DNA of 64,000 nucleotides, taken from the NCBI GenBank assembly GCA_030789695.1, contig CM061139.1, positions 102,098,037-102,162,036 of the forward strand, in the 5' to 3' direction. This document shows, one piece after another, positions 9,769-21,319 of the stretch (position 1 is its first letter; every line of letters starts with the position of its first letter). The notes beneath the pieces were generated by a model. The model searched no databases. It had not been told where the DNA came from and worked only from the letters and a program-made list of their open reading frames with translations. This stretch comes from Scilla litardierei. Taxonomy: Eukaryota; Streptophyta; Magnoliopsida; Asparagales; Asparagaceae. The translations under genes were made by a program, and so were the position numbers.

Positions 9769-11371
9769 AAGATTTCCACTATGAAATACTTGTGAAGAAC
9801 CTTCACCAAGTCAAATCATACACAAAGCAATTTGTGACTCCCACAACCCAGGATCACAAACACAACTCTCACAACCGAGAGTTAAACACTTACAAAATGA
9901 AAGTAAATGAAATAGAACTTCTTACCGACAAAATACCTATGCCTTGAGTATACTTATGAATTAGGGTAAGGATGATTTTGAGGAAGAAGAAGGCACCAAA
10001 CCCTAGCTCCAAGATGTAGATCAGCGATGGAGAACTATGTGGTTGTTGGTGACCTAGGATCAAACACTTGGCTTGGAAGGCTCTCAATCAATGAATCTCT
10101 CTTTTGAAATGAATGAGGAAGAGATTCTTGAGAGGGAAATGAATGAACTTTAAATGAGATGATAGCTTTCTCTTTGATCTCTAAACTTCTCCAATAATCA
10201 GCCTTGAGTGCAATGAATGCAGCTCAACAAGTATATATAGGTTAGAGGAAAGAGAGAGAGAAAAACGTTTCAATTAAAGCTCCAACGGCTCTATTCTGAA
10301 CCAAACTAGTCGGTCAAAGAACAACCACTGGCCGACTAGTTCATCAACTAGTCGGTCGGTCAATCAACATGAACCGACTAAGTGGTGAACAGGGAATAGA
10401 TCAAGTTCAGACTGAAGGGAACTAGTCGGTCAAAGAAGAGTTGTTGACCGACTAGTTTCACAACTAGTTGGTCGGTCACTCAACTCAGACCGACTAAGAG
10501 ATAAAACTAAAAGTCTGAGTACAAATAGAATTAGTCGGTCCAAGAACAAATGTTGACCGACTAGTTCATCAACTAGTCGGTCTCCAAATGTGCATAGACC
10601 GACTAAAGATAAACAGTAAGTTAGGTGAAAATTGGCATGTATAGTAAAGCTAAACTAGTCGGTCTAAGAAGAAAAGTTGACCGACTAGTTCATCAACTAG
10701 TCGGTCGATCAATGAACACAGACCGACTAATTAAAAACAGTAGCTCAGGCTCAAATTGGCATGTACAGGGAAAGCTCAACTAGTCAGTCTAAGAAGCATC
10801 ACTGACCGACTAGTTCACAAACTAGTTGGTCGGTGAGTCAACGTAGACCGACTAACTATAAACAGTAAAGAGCTATGATTTGAGAAAGTAAACTAGTCGG
10901 TCCAAGAAGGATTGCTGACCGACTAGATCACCATCTAGTCGGTTGGTTCTTCTTCTTGAACCAACTAACATGCACAAGAAGTTGCGAAACGAAGCGCGAT
11001 ACTTCGGAAAAGTTAGTATGGACTTCTACTAAGATCCTATGTCTAAGATAGGAGCGTTATGAAGATTAAAACGTAAGACCTACTCAAGGCTTAACATTCT
11101 ACAGAACGAAGCTAAAAGACAATAAATAAAACTAGATGAACCGTCTTCGAAAGCTTCGATCCGAATCTTCATGACTTCTAAAACGGTCCATAAGCTTCAA
11201 CGAAGCTTTAGGCATACGATCACATGCTTTGAGAAGTCTCGAGACGTCGCAATTGATATTCAAAGAAGTTTGGCGACGATCTCTATAACTGCGCTCACAA
11301 ATTGTTAGTTCACAATATATTTATGTTTGTTCATCATCCAAAACCAAATCCGGGGAGGCCAATATCGAACA
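9769..11371 (-). repeat. Copia-like LTR, second copy lacking its last ~270 bp
   Basis: A tandem, diverged copy of the preceding LTR. It starts (minus) TGTTCGATATTGG at 11371 and joins LTR 1 head-to-tail at 9768/9769. It lacks the end next to the primer site. It carries its own six-unit hairpin array (about 10305-10970) and a TATA box (about 10230-10240). No internal sequence lies between the two LTRs. Confidence 0.7.
10305..10970 (-). repeat. Six-unit hairpin array in copia-like LTR 2
   Basis: Same inverted unit as at 8703-9365, again six cores (near 10328, 10444, 10553, 10677, 10801 and 10915). Scattered point changes show that unit number and order have been kept since the two LTR copies diverged. 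Confidence 0.85.
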
Positions 11372-13600
11372 TTACGAACACTTGTAGATTTGTTGATATG
11401 GATGATTTTCCCATATATGTTTTGTATCTAGCACATTGGGTCATATTTTTGAACTACACGAGAATTTTTTTTGCTAAAGGATGAGTTTTTGTTCTAATTT
11501 TTTTTGAGAATATGATCAATGGTGATCTTCAGTCATATTTCTAGGGTTTGTGAAATAGAGAAAAATGGAAGAGTGGGTGTTTGTGAAATGACACTTGAAT
11601 GATGAGATTTCCAGGGTTGGAAAAAATTTCATGCATACACGGCAGCGTCGCGTAGTTAGTCTTCCTCATTTGCAATTGTTGTCGGAAGAGCAGGGATTTG
11701 ATGTTGCATGATGTATATCCCATTTTTCTCAATTAATTTGCACAGGTGAATGATCGGTGATGAATATTGTTTCTCCTTTTTACTTTGTTGGTTAGCGTTG
11801 AGCGTTGCGAATCTTACTGTACAATAGCAGAACCTAGCAATAATTGATTTGTAATATGAAGTTTAAAAACAATTGATTGATTATCAAAAAAAGCACCACG
11901 TTTTGTGCAAGGAACATTAAAAATTGAATGGTGATTATGTTTTATAGATAGTTTTGGCCAATTATTATTCCGCTCGCTTCTGCATGTAGTTGCAAGAACA
12001 TTTATTTATATACGGTATGCTAATTGCTAATGTGAAGGAAATTTCCAGTTCTTGAACCTAGGCGCATCATCGAACTTATTTGGCTTTGTTTTATTTGAAA
12101 TCATTAGGTCTGTCTTGGTTCTTTAGCAAAAATTATCATGTCAACACTTTTTGCACTCAGATTGATTGCATTTTTGTAGGACTTTAGAAGCTAGAATATT
12201 TTTTCACTACTGGAATTAGTCTTTCCAAATTTCTGTTTGGTTATTTTTGTTTCAAGTTGGTTCACATATTCCCATTTCAATTATTTCTATAAAAAGTTGG
12301 AAAATGGATTGGATAAATTTTTTTTTCAACTTTGTTTCTTCCTATTGATAGGGAGAGTGTGGCAAATGAACATAACAGAATGCCTTCACTCTGTAAAAGA
12401 TTATGCACTTAAAAACTTCTTTCATGATGATATATGTCTGTCACTAGCAGGCCATGAGGCTGTGCAATGCCAATCTTCAATTTGTTCATGCAGCATGTAA
12501 CAATTTGATGAACTCTGCTTCATATTCATATCAATTTATGCGAATACAAATAGCAATATTGATGTATGCTCAATATGCAGGACTGAGCCCTGTCCAGAAA
12601 AGATGTCACTTTACGTCAGCATTGTATGGAATAAACACGGCAACCCCTGCATATAATCCCAGTTGAATCCCAGTAGAAGGGGGAAGCGGGCGGCTGCTGT
12701 ATATATGTGGACTTCTTATGTATCGAGTAATGCAAATCATATTTCCTCATCTTCTTGACAGTTATGTAGAGAGGGTTGAGTGATTCTAATTATAATTCAA
12801 ACTGTGATGTAATGTTCTGGGCATGGTGGCAAGAACATTTTTGGGCAGTAATGTTGGGCAGTAGTTATGCTCAGCCTCTCAGCCTTGGTGGCATGGCACA
12901 TTTGGACAAAGAGGTCTGATGGATGTAATATTTATAGGCCCGTAAACGCTGTCGTTCCTGAACAAGAGCACACTCAGTTGCAAACCATAGCCATCATCAA
13001 TTTTGAGCGATCTTGTGAGCTGTGAGCAATACTGCACCCGGAAATTTTTTGATATACTGATCGAACGGCCTCGCAAGTAGTCTCACGGAAGGGGAAGCAA
13101 GCGTGATTTCTCTTGGAGTAGAACTTTTCTCTTTGTTGTGCAAGTTCAAACATTGGTGCATTACGAGGAAACTAAAAGCTATATTAAAACCACAGTCATT
13201 GTGGATTTACAGTGAATTCATATTGCTCACCATATAAAACCCATTTGGCTACTGCTAGCAGAATTGTAGGTTTAGAGAGTGAGAGGAGAGCTAAAGAATG
13301 TATTTTTTGATCTGCTGCTATTTTGTGAAATGTCACGAGCCATCAGCCCATCTCTAAAAGAAGAGAATCTTTGGAATTGTCTGCTATGTTAGAATCAATG
13401 TATTAACTGGCCTTGAAAAGTTCTGATTTTTACTACAGATACCTATAATGAGCAGGTTGTGCGTTTAGTTTTATTGAAGGTTGTTGGCTATGAACTCTCC
13501 AGAATGTAGTTTACATCTCTTAACTGATATTTTATTGATTTCTTCATATTAAATTTTGAAGAGATTATAATTTATTTGGATTGGTTCTAAATTTTTGTTC
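11372..13600. other. AT-rich non-coding stretch, no gene recognised
   Basis: No recognisable domain, LTR or RNA gene. A short open frame on + ends at 12666 after a possible AG acceptor near 12450. It matches nothing I know and has no coding neighbours, so I leave it unannotated. Confidence 0.4.
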
Positions 13601-13679
13601 GTTTAAATTTTGGATGGGGGAATAATTTCTAGGGAGAACAAAAAAGTTGAGCGGATATCTTAAATGAACCATGGCCAAG

Positions 13680-14166
13680 GCGTCCACTGAATTTGTTTAT
13701 GCTAATTTGTTGTTCTGTGCCGAAGATGCCCGCGCCGAATTTATTGTTCTGTGTCGAAGGCGTCCTCGCCTGCGTCGAAGGCGCCCGTGCTGCTAAATAA
13801 TTTTACGCTAATAATTTTTTGGGAATAATTTTTTGGGGAACAAAGATTTTGCGTGGGAAAATAATTTGTTGTTCTACGTCGAATTTGTTGTTCCGCACCA
13901 AAGCCGCCAGCGCCGAATTTTTTGTTTCGCGCCGAATTTGTTGTTCCAAGCCAAACGTGTTCGCGCCAAAATTGTTGTTCCGTGTCGAAGGCGCATGCGC
14001 CGAATTTGTTGTTCTGCGCCGAATGCGCCCATGCCGAATGCACTCATGACGCTAAATATTTTTACACTAATTTGTTGTTCCGTGCAATTTTGGATGTGGA
14101 AATAATTTTTTGGGGAACAAAGATTTTGCTGGGGAAAATCTTAAATGAACCGTGCCCGCGGGCACG
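13680..14166. repeat. Degenerate GCCGAATTTGTTGTTC tandem repeat with terminal hairpin
   Basis: Irregular copies of a roughly 25-40 base unit around GAATTTGTTGTTC plus GCC/GCG-rich words, across 13680-14050. Similar 'ggggaacaaagatttt' and 'cttaaatgaacc' blocks occur on both sides. A perfect 16-base palindrome CGTGCCCGCGGGCACG closes it at 14151-14166. A Helitron-like 3' hairpin is possible, but I do not see the expected CTRR end. Confidence 0.5.
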
Positions 14167-14179
14167 TGTTATGAATAGT

Positions 14180-15957
14180 TAACTTAATAATTATAAAGAT
14201 CATGTGACCGCTCTGCCATTAATTATCTAACCTAACGGTGTATGACGTCGTCCCGTGGTCTGAATAATTATTAAGTATTAAAATGATGTATTTATCCTAT
14301 TCTGAATCTGTGATGCCTGTGATGCGTTATGAACATGTTGAATGAGCACAAATTTTGCATGAATGGCTAATTGTGGTTTTGGATCGGCTGTTTAGTCTCA
14401 CATTTTATTTTTCCTGCATTTTTCTTTTTCTTTTGAGAGAAATCGCAGTGATGAAAAATATGTAATGCCCAAGACCGACGACCATGTCCCTGGAGGCGGA
14501 GGCCACTCTTGAAGCTGAAGCTTTTCAAATGGGACCCAAGAGGTTTCCAAAGTTGTAATTTTCTCTTTCATTTGTGTAAAATGGACTGTAATATAGACTT
14601 TGGGACATTATTTTTATGTGGTGGCTGGTCGATCGATGCAATTCACCTATTCATTATAATTGCATCTGCGTGATATAATTTACAGTTTTAAATTCATGCA
14701 ATTGTGCTTATAAATAATTATTATAATGGCCTATGTCGCAATTATTGTTTTCAAATCTTTGAATAAATATTATTGGCAATTGGACCTGAAGTTCCACTGA
14801 AAATGCCAATACCATTCTTCCCTTATAAACGAACAAATGAATGCGACGGGATGCAAAAGTCATTATTGCCATCTTCTAGACACAAGTCTTAAAAGATGAG
14901 CACCCCACGGTTAATGGTTCCTATAAGATCTATGGTCCAATTACATACCAATATGGACACCAAAAGGATGCCATATCACCGTTAAGTGATCTCACCTCAC
15001 GGGACATGATTGTTATATCTAGCCCTGAGCAATAATTCTATCATGAAAAATAAATAATAAAATCATGCCTAAAGTCGTGACTTGACAAACTAAGTGAGAA
15101 ACATATAATTAAGTATAACACCCTTGCATTTCTCCCCTGAATCATATTTCTTCTTCCATAACTGATAGAAGAAGAAGAAAAAACAGGGGAGCTCACACCC
15201 TAGTAATTGTCTCCTTAGTGAGATCAATATTTCTCCTTCCAGGAAAAAGTATAAAAATTGGAAGAAAGAAACAGGGGGAGCTTGTACCCTCCTAAGTGAG
15301 GCTAATGCTTTCCTCTCTCCAAGAAAAGTACAAATATGGAGAGATGGAAACATGAGGAGCATAGTAATTACAAGGAAATTAAACAAAAAGGGGAAGGGAA
15401 AAAGTATAGCTCGACGAAAAATAACAAATGCTAACCAAGTCTAGTAAACAAATTGCTTCCTGAAATGAATCCTTCTCAAAATACTGTCACATAAAAATAG
15501 AAATGGAGGGTTGATAACATGGCCTTAACTGTTCATCGCCACGAGGCCCACTCGAGCACAATACAATGACATCCTCATTGATAATCTGACAACCGACGAT
15601 GCGAGGAAGTGACTGTGAAAAAGTCATTTGAATAAATAAAATTGCAAGCATGCCAACTTAACATCGAAATAGCATAAGTAGTCAGACTTGGCATGAAGCT
15701 AAAATAACGCCTAATGGCATAGCAAAGCCAAGTGTAGGGATACATACTCTGAAGATACTAGCCACGTATTCCGTAATTGATTCCACATTGGATTCAGATA
15801 GCCTATTAAGAAGCTCTACACACAAAAATCCCATGTCATCTAAAGCATATCAAATCCTTAAAAAGACTATTAAAAAAATTCAGACCTCTTATTCTTCAAA
15901 AAGAATATATAAACAAAATTCAGACCTCTTTACTTCGGCGAATATGTGACAGGTCTG
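14180..15957. other. Non-coding stretch with a diverged ~100-bp tandem duplication
   Basis: No gene recognised. Around 15170-15370 two diverged copies of a roughly 100-base unit (acaggggAGCTyacaCCCT...TCCaaGAAAAgTA) lie head to tail. The rest is AT-rich, unassigned sequence. Confidence 0.4.
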
Positions 15958-16668
15958 TCAAAAATACGCTTTCTTCTCATCATACGCTTTCTTCTCATCC
16001 CTCTCCCTTTGCAAGGCATTCCGAATATCTTTTTCTGTGCATCCAATATCTCCATAACCACCACTTTCAACTGATAAGACTGAAATACAATCTGATGTCT
16101 TTAGGTTAGCATCTTTTAGTATGTTTAGGAGGCTTCTTTTTCGTGCTTCAGTCACGTTTCTATTGCTTCTTAAGAATTGTTGTTTTCTTGGAGTGACACA
16201 CACATGATTATGAGATTCATTAAACCTCCGAACGGACCAGTTTCCATCAGAGTCTCTTTGAAGCCTTATACTTTCCAAGCAATTTTCTCGAGTTAAGGAC
16301 CTTTTCCTCTTTGCTTTTCCATCCGTTACATTTATTTTCTCCCTTGGTATCCCTTGCTTTGAGCAAACAAATTGCTGAGAATACCTTTCTCCTGTAACTT
16401 TATCAATCAGTGTCGCATATTTTCTAACTGAAAACCCTGCTAATTTTGCATACTGTTTGTAAAAATCATCCCCTTATTTCAATGAGTTAAAACTCTTTCC
16501 TTTTACTGGCTTATACATCTCCTTAATATTTTCCCAACCAGATGCACAATTCGAAAGTGAACTCGATGCATCCATTAAATATATGCTTCCTACACACTCA
16601 AAGAAGACAGTTCTGCCAACAACATCATAGTATTGATGTTGAACATCCCCTAAACTGGGGTTTAACAT
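15958..16668 (-). pseudogene. FAR1/FHY3-type DNA-binding domain remnant
   Basis: The minus-strand translation shows the FAR1 signature, a WRKY-GCM1-like zinc-binding fold shared by FAR1/FHY3 transcription factors and MULE transposases. It includes an FYKQYAKLAGFSVRK segment, a central Cys region (QFVCSKQG), then W-x-V-R-R-F-x3-HNHV and a Lys/Arg-rich helix. A TAA interrupts the frame at about 16472-16474, just before the FYKQYA segment, and a second open stretch (16668-16474) lies upstream. No DDE transposase or SWIM zinc finger follows, so only the N-terminal domain survives. It could derive from a host FAR1-related gene or from a Mutator-like element. I see no terminal inverted repeats that would decide it. 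Confidence 0.7.
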
Positions 16669-18060
16669 CCCATAGTATCAATCATGCTCAGGTTATTGAT
16701 GTTGAAATACATTCATGCTCAGGTTATTGGTGTTGAAGTACAATCATGCTTAGGTTTATTCTGCATGTGCACATTAAAGTAAATGCATGTTTCCGAGCCA
16801 AAATCATACTGGCACTTCAAAAATTTGGCACTTCAAAAATTTGGCACTCCAAGGCAATTAGAAAGCTCAAATTGTCTTAATGAAAAAGAAATTGATACTT
16901 GCTATAATCATTATTATGAGAGAAATTGAAGGTACTACAATTTTATATGCCAATTTCTCAGTAAATGAAGCTGAACATATATGTTACTCCCCAAAATAGA
17001 AGTTAATATACAATACTGGCTAATTCTGACTTAGACAATTTTGGTCCCTAATGAAAAAATGAACCTTAACGCACCAGTTCAAGAATTAACAGAAGTTCAA
17101 ACAAAATAGTTGCAGGTGTAACCGATTCAACAAAAACATAGCTAATGAATTAACCTTTCAAACAAGTAACAAAAATGGAACAACTCTTCATTGTTCCTTC
17201 GTATTTAATCCGATATTAGAGCTCTAGATTTTTGAATCCTTAATCAACAAGTGAATGGCTAGTTTCTATTTTGTTTACACTACATCAATCTCAATTATCC
17301 TATGAAACAAACAACAAACAAGAAGCCTCCTCTCATTTTAACTTCTCATGTTCTCTTGTCCAGCACTACAGATAATACACCATCAATGACTAACAGTCTA
17401 AATAAATTTAAAAAATAATTTCTTGAATTAACCCCAGAATTTTACCTTGTGGGTGCTGATCACAATGTTTGATGCAATTGAAGCTTCTGCCTGCAGATGA
17501 AGATGGCAAATGGGCCTAGGTCTAGGGCAAACTTGCCTCGAACACAATTCCTTCCTGAACTGTTGTGGGTCGCCCAAACATCAGTCCTTAAGAATGTAAA
17601 TGCATGAATTAATAATAACATCAAAATAAAAAAATATCTTCTTGAGCATACCACAGAATTTTACGTTGTGGGTGATTAGCTACGGTTTTGATGCAATTGA
17701 AGATTCCGAATGATGAAGAAGACGAGAGCAAACAGACCTAGGGTTAGTGTTTTTGGGGGCTTCATCAGCGTTAGAGATGGAGAGGGCTGGGGGAGGGAGA
17801 CTGTGTTAGGGGGCTTCATCGACGAGAGAGAGGGAGAAGAGGGTGGCTGCGAGATGAATTTGGGGTTTGCGTAAGCGATGGGGTTTTCGTCCGTGGGAAG
17901 GAGAGGGCTGGGGAGGGAGACTGGGTTATAGGGCTTCGTCGGGGGGAGAGAGAGAGGGAGATGAGGGTGGCTTCGCTCTGATTTTGGGGTTTTCGTCGAC
18001 GAGGGGTTAGGGTTTTTTGCTTCGTCCGTGAGAGAGAGACGCGAGAGGTTGAGGGGTTGG
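16669..18060. other. Non-coding stretch with two local tandem duplications
   Basis: No gene recognised. A unit of about 210 bases is repeated at 17438-17528 and 17648-17745 (shared 'agaattttacNttgtgggtg' and 'gatgcaattgaag' words). A GA-rich unit of about 120 bases recurs between 17770 and 18060. This may be the promoter side of the FAR1-like remnant, which reads leftwards from here. Confidence 0.4.
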
Positions 18061-18101
18061 GGGAATCTATGGGGTCGTCGTCCGCGAGCGATCGATTGAG
18101 A

Positions 18102-18105
<4 letters not shown>

Positions 18106-18180
<75 letters not shown>
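18106..18180. repeat. (GA)n microsatellite
   Basis: Uninterrupted GA dinucleotide repeat of about 37 units. Apparent Arg-Glu and Ser-Leu reading frames across it are artefacts of the repeat. Confidence 0.97.
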
Positions 18181-18182
<2 letters not shown>

Positions 18183-18392
18183 TTCTTTTTGGGGTCTTCG
18201 TCTGCGAGGGGGAGAAGGGGACGCGAGGCGCTTGGATCGGGAAAATCACGGGAGGGGATGGGTGACCCAGTAACACGTGCACGTCACGTGAGTTGGAGGG
18301 GAATTAAATCTGAGCGGTTGGCTCAGATCCGACGGCCAGGATGGATTTGCTCACTTTAAGATGGTTTTCTTCCCATCTCACCATAGCATGTC

Positions 18393-18393
<1 letters not shown>

Positions 18394-18459
<66 letters not shown>

Positions 18460-18472
18460 ATCTATATATATA

Positions 18473-18504
<32 letters not shown>
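18394..18504. repeat. (TA)n microsatellite
   Basis: TA dinucleotide repeat of about 110 bases with a few C interruptions near 18458-18475, ending in ACACAC and a C run. Confidence 0.97.
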
Positions 18505-18508
<4 letters not shown>

Positions 18509-18554
18509 AACACACACACCCCCCCATCCTGGCTCCGACCCTGTGCCAACCTTC

Positions 18555-19296
18555 GCTTATTACAATGTCGTCTGGTATAGTACTACGGTTCCCGCACCAG
18601 AGGTACTCCCTTCGCTTATTACAATGTTGTCTGGTATAGTAAGCATATCACTAAATGGTCTCTCACCCTACTGCGAGCCTTCCATGGTAAACTCTTAACC
18701 AGGGACATGCTACACAAGTGGGGCGTCACCCCAAATCAAAGCTGCGTCTTATGTGATGAAGGTTCTATTGAGAGCATTAATCACCTGTTCTTTGAATGCA
18801 GCTACAGTCATTATATTCTTTGCAGGAGCCTTCTAAAGCCGACCATCTCCAACCCTGTGCCAACCTCTCTTGCTGGGGTAGGGGATCTCCTCCTCTCCAT
18901 TTTTGACAAAAAGGATTGCGTGGGAATTTTGGCAAAAACAGTTCTTGCATCAATAGTGTGGCATATTTGGAAGCAACGGAACATCAGGATCTTTGATGGG
19001 AAGGGAGTGGGTAAAACTGCTCTATTTGAGGCTATTTCTTCTGATGTTCTCATTGCTTTACATGATATTGACAGGGACATTCCATCAGCGGCTATTCCAT
19101 TTGCAAATTGGGGTTTCGCGAATGTTTGATACATTGTATTTTTTGATGTAGATATCAGACCAAAGGGTCCTTCTGGGTCGTTGCTAGTTAGTAGTGGGGG
19201 ACGGCGCTTGTGCCCTGTCCCCTCTCTAACTAACCTCTACCTAGACCCCCTTGTGGATGTATTTGTACTGTTTTGTCTTTAATAAAGTTACACTCT
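18555..19296 (+). pseudogene. 3' end of an L1-type LINE (zf-RVT domain and 3' UTR)
   Basis: The open frame to the TGA at about 19129 matches the zf-RVT (reverse transcriptase zinc-binding) region at the C-terminus of plant L1-type LINEs: W-G-V-x-P-N-x-S-C-V-L-C, then E-S-I-N-H-L-F-F-E-C, and a Trp-rich tail with IVWHIWKQRN. Upstream the same frame is open through a small direct duplication (about 57 bases at 18555 and 18612). The endonuclease and RT are missing, as expected for a 5'-truncated LINE. A 3' UTR with an AATAAA signal near 19281 follows. Confidence 0.85.
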
Positions 19297-19329
19297 TACT
19301 CATCAAAAATACACACACGCGCGTGCGCG

Positions 19330-19678
19330 CAAACACAAGTCATTGCCGGTGCCTATAGGGCACGGTTTATTTAATTTTTCCCCCAAAATTTCAATTTCCC
19401 CCCCAATTTAAGTTCCCCCCAATTTAAGTTTCCCCCCAAATAGTTTTTTTTTTCAAAATTAAAATTTCAAACCTTATACTCATATCAATTAGTTTTCCTC
19501 CCAAAATTTAAAAGCTTCCCCCTAAAACTTTGTCCTAGTCATTATCCTAGTCATAAGCCCCTTTGTCCTAGTCACTTGTCCTAGTAGGATAAGATTCAAA
19601 ATATTCATCCTTTATAGAATAGATATATGAGGAGGGATCAAATAACCACCAAAAATAGCCCCCAAGAAAACCTCCTAG
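19330..19678. other. Low-complexity CCCCC/AAATTT-rich stretch
   Basis: Short C-runs alternate with AATTT words (19370-19520), then repeats of 'tgtcctagtca' near 19535-19590. No gene or structured element recognised. Confidence 0.5.
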
Positions 19679-19968
19679 CAAAAAGTCTATGCCCCCAATT
19701 TTTTCGGAAGATCCGAACCATTCATATTGATCTCCACCCTCTAAAAACCTGACCCACCAATTTTCAGCCCGATCCCATGTGCTTTGCTCGTTCATCCATC
19801 CGACCCAAATTTAACGGTTTTACATGAACATAACTTTTACGAAGGGTTGATGAACATGCAAAACACATGGGATCGGGTTGAAAATTGGTGGGTTAGGGTT
19901 TTAGAGGGTGGCAATCAAGATGAACGGTTCGGATCTTCCGGTAAAATAGGAGGGCATAGACTTTTTGC
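19679..19968. repeat. Fold-back (long inverted repeat) element
   Basis: Arms at about 19679-19800 and 19847-19968 are inverted copies of each other with moderate mismatch. They begin GCAAAAAGTCTATGCC and end in its complement, with a loop of about 45 bases. It could be a MITE or part of the neighbouring Tat-like LTR. No clear target duplication is visible. Confidence 0.75.
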
Positions 19969-19969
19969 G

Positions 19970-20251
19970 GACGTGGAAGGACTCCTATAAAGGGACTCGA
20001 GGTACAACGCACAAAGGGATCACTTCCTGGATACCGAAATACGGAGATATTCTACTCACACGACCTTGTCTTCCACTTTACATTTCCTCTCCATAGCTCG
20101 GCCCGAGGACTCGCGTATCGGCCTCCCTGTGAGCCATACCGATCCCACTGAGCACCATTCAGATCTGTTCTGACTTAGGCATCGGAGGGACTTGGTCGGA
20201 ACCAAGGTCCGACCCCTCTGACAAGCTTTCTCGTCTATTCAGGTCGAGCAG
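19970..20251 (+). repeat. Tat-like LTR, part left of element D
   Basis: The sequence contains a TATA-like CCTATAAAGG (19983-19992) and CTGACTTAGGCATCGGAGGG, wording typical of plant Tat/Ogre LTRs. It is cut at 20251 by element D, whose target duplication AGCAG (20247-20251) recurs at 40361-40365. The rest of the LTR continues there. Confidence 0.6.
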
Positions 20252-21319
20252 TGTCACGCCCCACTTTCCAAAACGACGGAAGCGAGACGTGACTAAGGTC
20301 CACATGGGCCGGAGCTGTGAGGCTCGAACCCAATAAGCATCTGTGAGGAATGTCAAGGATAGAAATAGGTCATTGCACATATAAAATTCGAAACAACAGA
20401 AAGTACAGAAAGAAAAGGATGCATTCATTTTATTCCACAAAGATATCCAGAAGTACAAGAGTCTAAAAAGGAAAATAATGCCCAGCATGGCTACAACTGT
20501 AGAAAGGAAAACTAATGGTGCTACACACCCAACCTAAAACAGAAAGTAAAGAGTGCTACGCACCCAACTACAAACAACGGGGAACTCCAAGATCAACAAC
20601 TGAGGAACCTCTAAGACTGGTCCTCGCCCTGGTCGTACTCCTGATCAGCAACGTGCTCCTGCTTCAATTCCTTTGGTACTGGCTCCTGGTCTACTAACCC
20701 TGTCCCGGTACTTGACGTACACCACCAAGAGAAAGTGGCTGTACGTTAGGCGAAGTCTGCAAGTAAACGTGAGAAGACTCCACTGCAAGGTGTATAACAC
20801 TTTAAGGTTGACATTTTAAAGGTTGTTTACATGATGACGATGCAACAGCATGGCAGATATGTATATGTGCAAGAAAGTAAAGACAACGCTGAAAAGTAAA
20901 CGTGACATGCAATAGCCGTAGCGGGTGCTACTGGCTGCAAGACGAGACGAGACAAGACAAGACAAGACAAGACAGTTTAGGACCACTTACTCTGCTAGAT
21001 GAGTGCCTCTATCCTCACTGTCTGCAGGGACACTCACTCTGCTAGGTGAGTGCTGAGCTTCCCGTAGGTGAATCTGTACCACTGTATAGGACCACTCACT
21101 CTGCTAAGTGAGTGCCTCTATCCCCACAGTCTGCAAGGACACTCACTTTGCTAGGTGAGTGCCGAGCTTCACGTAGGTGAATCTGTACCACTGTATATGA
21201 CCACTCACTCTGCTAGGTGAATGCCTCTATCCCCACAGTCTGCAGGGACACTCACTTTGCTAGCTGAGTGCCTAGCTTCTTGTAGGTGTTTCTATAACAT
21301 AGATCACCCACTCTGCTAG
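20252..21319 (-). repeat. Element D 3' LTR, distal part
   Basis: It aligns by eye with 35048-35833 and 37887-38260 of the other D LTR: TGTCACGCC start, the CAGGAG-free 'gtcctcgccc' region, a short GACAA pentamer run at 20940-20975, then about three units of the 108-base hairpin repeat (20986-21319). It is broken at CTCTGCTAG|CGGAGG by the block at 21320. Confidence 0.75.
20986..21319 (-). repeat. ~108-bp tandem repeat with paired hairpins (D LTR)
   Basis: Each unit carries two copies of the inverted motif CACTCAC-(8)-GTGAGTG, one followed by 'cctctatcccca' and the other by 'ccgagcttcccgtagg'. The same array occurs at 35752-35833 and 37887-38260 in the other D LTR. Confidence 0.9.

Noticed and set aside
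12454..12666. Possible last exon ending in GINTATPAYNPS
   Set aside because: A candidate AG acceptor and an open frame exist, but I recognise no homologous family and no upstream exon.
14151..14166. Helitron 3' terminus
   Set aside because: The hairpin fits, but the CTRR end and the 5' TC with AT target site could not be identified.
18057..18640. Proteins of repeated Arg-Glu, Ser-Leu or Tyr-Ile
   Set aside because: Direct translations of the GA and TA microsatellites.
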